From assembly GCF_964340395.1 (NCBI RefSeq), contig NC_135565.1, forward strand, positions 22,119,709-22,157,208: a DNA stretch of 37,500 nt, given 5' to 3'. Below the pieces are notes generated by a model. That model made no database searches and had not been told where the DNA came from. It was given only the letters and a program-made list of their open reading frames with translations. This document shows positions 36,101 through 37,500 of the stretch, one piece after another (the stretch's first letter is position 1; each line of letters begins with the position of its first letter). A program made the translations under genes and the position numbers. The stretch is from Glandiceps talaboti (Eukaryota; Hemichordata; Enteropneusta; Spengelidae).

Positions 36101-37417
36101 TAAGCACCCTCTGGGTGGTACCTAGCATTGACAAAGAATTACCTTTAGCATCCAGTTTAAACAGTGTCAGTAGTGATGTGGTAACTATGCTAAGTTCTGT
36201 GGCATCATCTGTCTGTAGCAACTGGGCTAAGACGTCAGCTATTCTTGGAATGTTCTCAGAGGAACCTTTGCACAGGTTTGGTAGTTCCTTGATAGCTTGT
36301 CTTCGAATCTGAAAATACATCAATCATTCATTTAAGGGTTTGATGAGACTTGCAAGGGTTCTGCTTGTAAATGACAACCCTGAAGGTGAAATTTGTTTAC
36401 ATGTATGTATATGCTGCAAAAATAACAACAGAGTAGGAGCAATGAATCTGTGGTGACATCATTATCTTTCTGATCATTGGAAATTGTAATACGACTTAAT
36501 TTCAAAAATAAATTCTTTTAAAGACATACTGATACATCTTCATCTTCACATAGGTCTAGTTGACTGTCAATGGCATGTTCTGCTAATCCTGGAAAATACT
36601 TGAAAAATCTTGGTATGAACTGAGCAGCCAATCTCTTCTCATTGGTACCACCTTTGACAGCACTCAGAATAGATTGGTATTCCTTCTCATGCTGCATAGA
36701 AAACATACACAACATAATGTGAAATGGATTACAAATAATCCTACAATGTAGATGGTACTGAATGTGTACAACTCAAAAATATATTCTAAGTTGCAAGTCT
36801 GGTATCATCTTAACATCATCTTGTAGTGTTATCAGAGGTACTGATGCCTGTACATGTATATAATTTTAACTCTTCCAGTTGAAGTCGTCACTGTTACAGT
36901 GTCAGGGCTCCAAATTGTAAATATGAAGCCCAAACTACATACCAAAAAACATAAATATCTGCTTATGCCCCTTGAAATCATAAATCTTTAAAGGTATCTT
37001 CTACATACCAAAATATTGATCTACTAATTATCATTTTTAATTTTTCGGATTTTTATAGACAAAAAGAGATACAGCATTAACATGGCTACTGTTTATGTGA
37101 GGGCGCTCATCCAGACGACACAGTCGATGATTCGCATAAAACGTACCAAACGCAGTATGTACATCAAAGTATTTGGAATTTGAACACTGAATTGAAAATG
37201 TTGTATCAACATCTGTACCAGTAGTATATGGATTTCAAAATAGATCTCTCTTTCCCAGTTAATATAGCGTTTACAACCGCAGCCCGTGTGCATTGGCCGC
37301 CATGTTTAGCCATGTGTCCGTGTGAAACTGTTCAATGTAAAACCTTACCTCTGTTGCCTTGTCTTTCGCATCTGCTAACACTCCAAAATCTTTATAAAGT
37401 TGTTCAACTGTCGCCAT
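28321..37417 (-). CDS. API5: Apoptosis inhibitor 5 (API5/AAC-11/FIF), complete
   Basis: API5 is a nuclear HEAT/ARM-repeat scaffold that suppresses E2F1- and growth-factor-deprivation-linked apoptosis and binds FGF2 and Acinus in vertebrates. Exons: 37417-37349, 36691-36530, 36308-36143, 34988-34837, 34078-33938, 33616-33551, 32824-32630, 32085-31904, 31410-31260, 30340-30255, 29178-29003, 28460-28321. They total 1686 nt: 561 aa plus stop, against 524 aa in human. Visible marks are LCEDEDVS, an LxxLL motif (LAQLL, residues 104-108), FVSYMCTQVIP, EYMPLPPEGED, and the zipper segment LKDFRIRLQYFARG...KQLRL. The basic nuclear-localisation stretch begins QKRPG and includes APKKS, followed by PRQMYQPPSGKFST. 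The third heptad leucine of the zipper is replaced by C386 (L372, L379, C386, L393). The C-terminus is a G/R/W-rich tail longer than in the human main isoform. The ATG has A at -3 and G at +4. Confidence 0.98.
29003..29178 (-). CDS. API5: API5 exon 11 (residues 457-515, nuclear-localisation region)
   Basis: Acceptor ATATCAG/ACAAAA, donor GTTTTG/GTAAGT. Encodes QKRPG, SSAPKKSTPGKQRGPRQMYQ and PPSGKFSTK, matching the basic tail of vertebrate API5. Confidence 0.95.
29205..29395. repeat. ~29-bp AT-rich tandem repeat, about 6 units, in API5 intron 10
   Basis: Units like AATTAGAATTAAAATGTGAA followed by AATTTAGT, starting 27 bp upstream of the exon 11 acceptor. Confidence 0.9.
29396..29695. other. 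API5 intron 10, middle part
   Basis: AT-rich intron sequence with no feature recognised. Confidence 0.5.
29700..30003. repeat. 30-bp minisatellite, about 10 units, in API5 intron 10
   Basis: Units GTCTTGTCGGTATGTGCCCA plus CGTACTTCA. The length is a multiple of three and stop-free in several frames, so long repetitive ORFs on both strands are artefacts. Confidence 0.95.
30255..30340 (-). CDS. API5: API5 exon 10 (residues 429-456)
   Basis: Acceptor CTCAG/GACCTT, donor AACAGC/GTAAGT. Encodes DLFHNPPSYKSMITLSWKPI, matching human DLFHIPPSYKSTVTLSWKPV. Confidence 0.96.
30341..30855. other. API5 intron 9, left part
   Basis: AT-rich intron sequence. No exon or RNA gene was recognised. Confidence 0.5.
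30856..31022. repeat. 19-bp minisatellite, about 9 units, in API5 intron 9
   Basis: Repeats of ACATGTGAGCCTAATAAGG. Confidence 0.95.
31206..31293 (-). repeat. Duplicated 3' end and donor of API5 exon 9 (46-bp step)
   Basis: 25 identical bases (plus-strand TGTGTTAATATTTGATGTGA at their start) at 31223-31247 and 31269-31293. Each is followed on the minus strand by a GTAAGT donor, at 31259 and 31211. The outer copy is intronic, because the frame meets TAA after the true donor. Confidence 0.93.
31260..31410 (-). CDS. API5: API5 exon 9 (residues 378-428, leucine-zipper segment)
   Basis: Acceptor GCTACAG/GTTACAG, donor ATAAAG/GTAAGT. Encodes LQYFARGCQMYMKQLRLAVQ and KVVALKITSNINTLIK. Both ends of this exon are duplicated in the flanking introns. 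Confidence 0.96.
31399..31474 (-). repeat. Duplicated acceptor and 5' end of API5 exon 9 (42-bp step)
   Basis: 34 identical bases beginning AAGTACTGTAACCTGTAGCA on the plus strand at 31399 and 31441. Both copies contain the same GCTACAG/GTTACAG acceptor. Confidence 0.95.
31809..31918 (-). repeat. 48-bp tandem repeat over the API5 exon 8 donor
   Basis: TTATTCTGAAATC recurs at 31809, 31857 and 31905. The true donor and a second identical donor (AATAAG/GTAAGGAGG on the minus strand) are exactly 48 bp apart. The third copy lacks the donor. Confidence 0.94.
31904..32085 (-). CDS. API5: API5 exon 8 (residues 318-377)
   Basis: Acceptor CTATAG/GAATAC, donor AATAAG/GTAAGG. Encodes EYMPLPPEGEDGEN, LQFSYVECLMSSFHQLGKK and the start of the leucine zipper (L372). 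The donor region is duplicated in the intron. Confidence 0.96.
32630..32824 (-). CDS. API5: API5 exon 7 (residues 253-317)
   Basis: Acceptor TTACAG/AAAAAT, donor CTTCTT/GTAAGT. Encodes KNVMSTKFVSYMCTQVIPVL and DIQLEVLRLFAELC. Confidence 0.97.
33041..33181. repeat. (CTGT)n-(CT)n microsatellite in API5 intron 6
   Basis: Tetranucleotide CTGT with CTCT interruptions, ending in a pure CT tract. Confidence 0.96.
33551..33616 (-). CDS. API5: API5 exon 6 (residues 231-252)
   Basis: A 66-nt exon. Acceptor GACAG/CCATCA, donor TTCTCT/GTAAGT. Encodes PSDADSVDRLMQCMKQALPF, matching human PSDPDCVDRLLQCTRQAVPL. Confidence 0.95.
33938..34078 (-). CDS. API5: API5 exon 5 (residues 184-230)
   Basis: Acceptor TTTTAG/GTTCTG, donor TTCCAG/GTAAAG. 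Encodes VLSDVTGEEFVSFMKILSVI and GRQQLVDIVAEQADLD. The first 25 bases plus the acceptor recur three more times upstream in intron 4. Confidence 0.96.
34054..34304 (-). repeat. 67-bp tandem repeat of the API5 exon 5 start plus acceptor, four copies
   Basis: Units start at 34054, 34121, 34188 and 34255 (plus strand CTTCCCCTGTTACATCACTC). The first contains the true exon 5 start. The second keeps the same TTTTTAG/GTTCTG acceptor. The third and fourth are more diverged around the acceptor. Confidence 0.94.
34305..34836. other. API5 intron 4, remaining part
   Basis: Intron sequence with no recognised feature. A 73-codon minus-strand frame here has no family resemblance. Confidence 0.5.
34837..34988 (-). 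CDS. API5: API5 exon 4 (residues 133-183)
   Basis: Acceptor TTCTAG/GAACAC, donor AAAGAG/GTGAGA. Encodes GTLGGLFSQILSGDETVREK and TFTKEVEDYLVQKSKE. Confidence 0.97.
35045..35632. repeat. 77-91-bp minisatellite, 7 units, in API5 intron 3
   Basis: Seven units with the core CTCAAGCTACATCATGTATA then GAGTGAGTGACTGGCCTGTA. They form two length classes, depending on whether GTACTAGTATATAAGG or GTTTATAAGG closes the unit. Confidence 0.95.
35633..36142. other. API5 intron 3, exon-3-proximal part
   Basis: Contains a short poly-C/CA tract at 35904-35928. No exon was recognised between exons 3 and 4. Confidence 0.5.
36143..36308 (-). CDS. API5: API5 exon 3 (residues 78-132, LxxLL motif)
   Basis: Acceptor TTTCAG/ATTCGA, donor CTAAAG/GTAATT. 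Encodes IRRQAIKELP and the LAQLLQTDD LxxLL motif. Confidence 0.97.
36530..36691 (-). CDS. API5: API5 exon 2 (residues 24-77)
   Basis: Acceptor TATGCAG/CATGAG, donor GTATCA/GTATGT. Encodes AVKGGTNEKRLAAQFIPRFF and LDLCEDEDVS, nearly identical to vertebrate API5. Confidence 0.98.
36692..37348. other. API5 intron 1
   Basis: 657-bp AT-rich intron with no feature recognised. Confidence 0.6.
37349..37417 (-). CDS. API5: API5 exon 1 (residues 1-23)
   Basis: Encodes MATVEQLYKDFGVLADAKD, matching the start of vertebrate API5. Donor ACAGAG/GTAAGG. The 83 nt to the window's right edge are 5' UTR or promoter, and no core promoter element is evident. Confidence 0.96.
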
Positions 37418-37500
37418 ATTCCTAAAGTTTTGACCTGAACTTGAAATGGGACGATCGAAGACTTAAAATTATCAGTCAGGTCAGACTCCACAACAGATCA

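Overview
This is an animal nuclear-genome window. It is AT-rich, has split genes with GT-AG introns, is full of micro- and minisatellites, and carries tRNA-derived SINE-like repeats. Three protein-coding genes could be assembled exon by exon, all on the minus strand and in the same orientation. From right to left they are: API5 (apoptosis inhibitor 5; 12 coding exons, 37417 down to 28321, complete, 561 aa); a divergent protein O-fucosyltransferase-like gene (5 coding exons, 22075 down to 18239, probably complete, about 441 aa); and CMAH (CMP-N-acetylneuraminate hydroxylase; coding exons 1-10, 11143 down to 517, its 3' end running off the left edge). Every internal exon junction proposed here keeps the reading phase.

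CMAH makes Neu5Gc from Neu5Ac and is known mainly from vertebrates and ambulacrarian deuterostomes. With this repeat-rich, compact-exon architecture, an invertebrate deuterostome (hemichordate or echinoderm) is my best guess for the source. That is inference and not proven by the window.

Layout. 1-11143: CMAH, with a 34-bp repeat at the left edge, a 64-bp minisatellite of about 28 units (672-2441), a 51-bp minisatellite of about 31 units (4591-6170), and a SINE plus CA/TATTA repeats in intron 1. 11144-18238: intergenic, with (GA)n, (GAGT)n, an 8-copy 55-bp minisatellite, an 89-bp duplication and a SINE fragment. 18239-22075: O-fucosyltransferase-like gene. 22076-28020: intergenic, with TATTA/TATCA and TACA microsatellites, a ~0.8-kb imperfect palindrome resembling a foldback element, and two SINE copies in opposite orientation. 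28020-37500: API5, whose introns carry 19-, 30-, 67- and ~80-bp repeat arrays. The three products act in separate processes: nuclear anti-apoptotic scaffolding, secretory-pathway glycosylation and cytosolic sialic-acid modification. I see no functional linkage beyond two of them being glycan enzymes.

The most striking signal is that many short tandem duplications sit exactly on exon-intron junctions. The end of CMAH exon 8 with its splice donor is present four times in 66-bp steps. The start of API5 exon 5 with its acceptor is present four times in 67-bp steps. The API5 exon 8 donor is repeated in 48-bp steps, the exon 9 acceptor is doubled in a 42-bp step, and the exon 9 donor end is doubled in a 46-bp step. 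A diverged copy of one O-fucosyltransferase-like exon end lies in the adjacent intron. The 42-bp case leaves an open in-frame path that would insert 14 residues (two heptads) into the API5 leucine-zipper segment.
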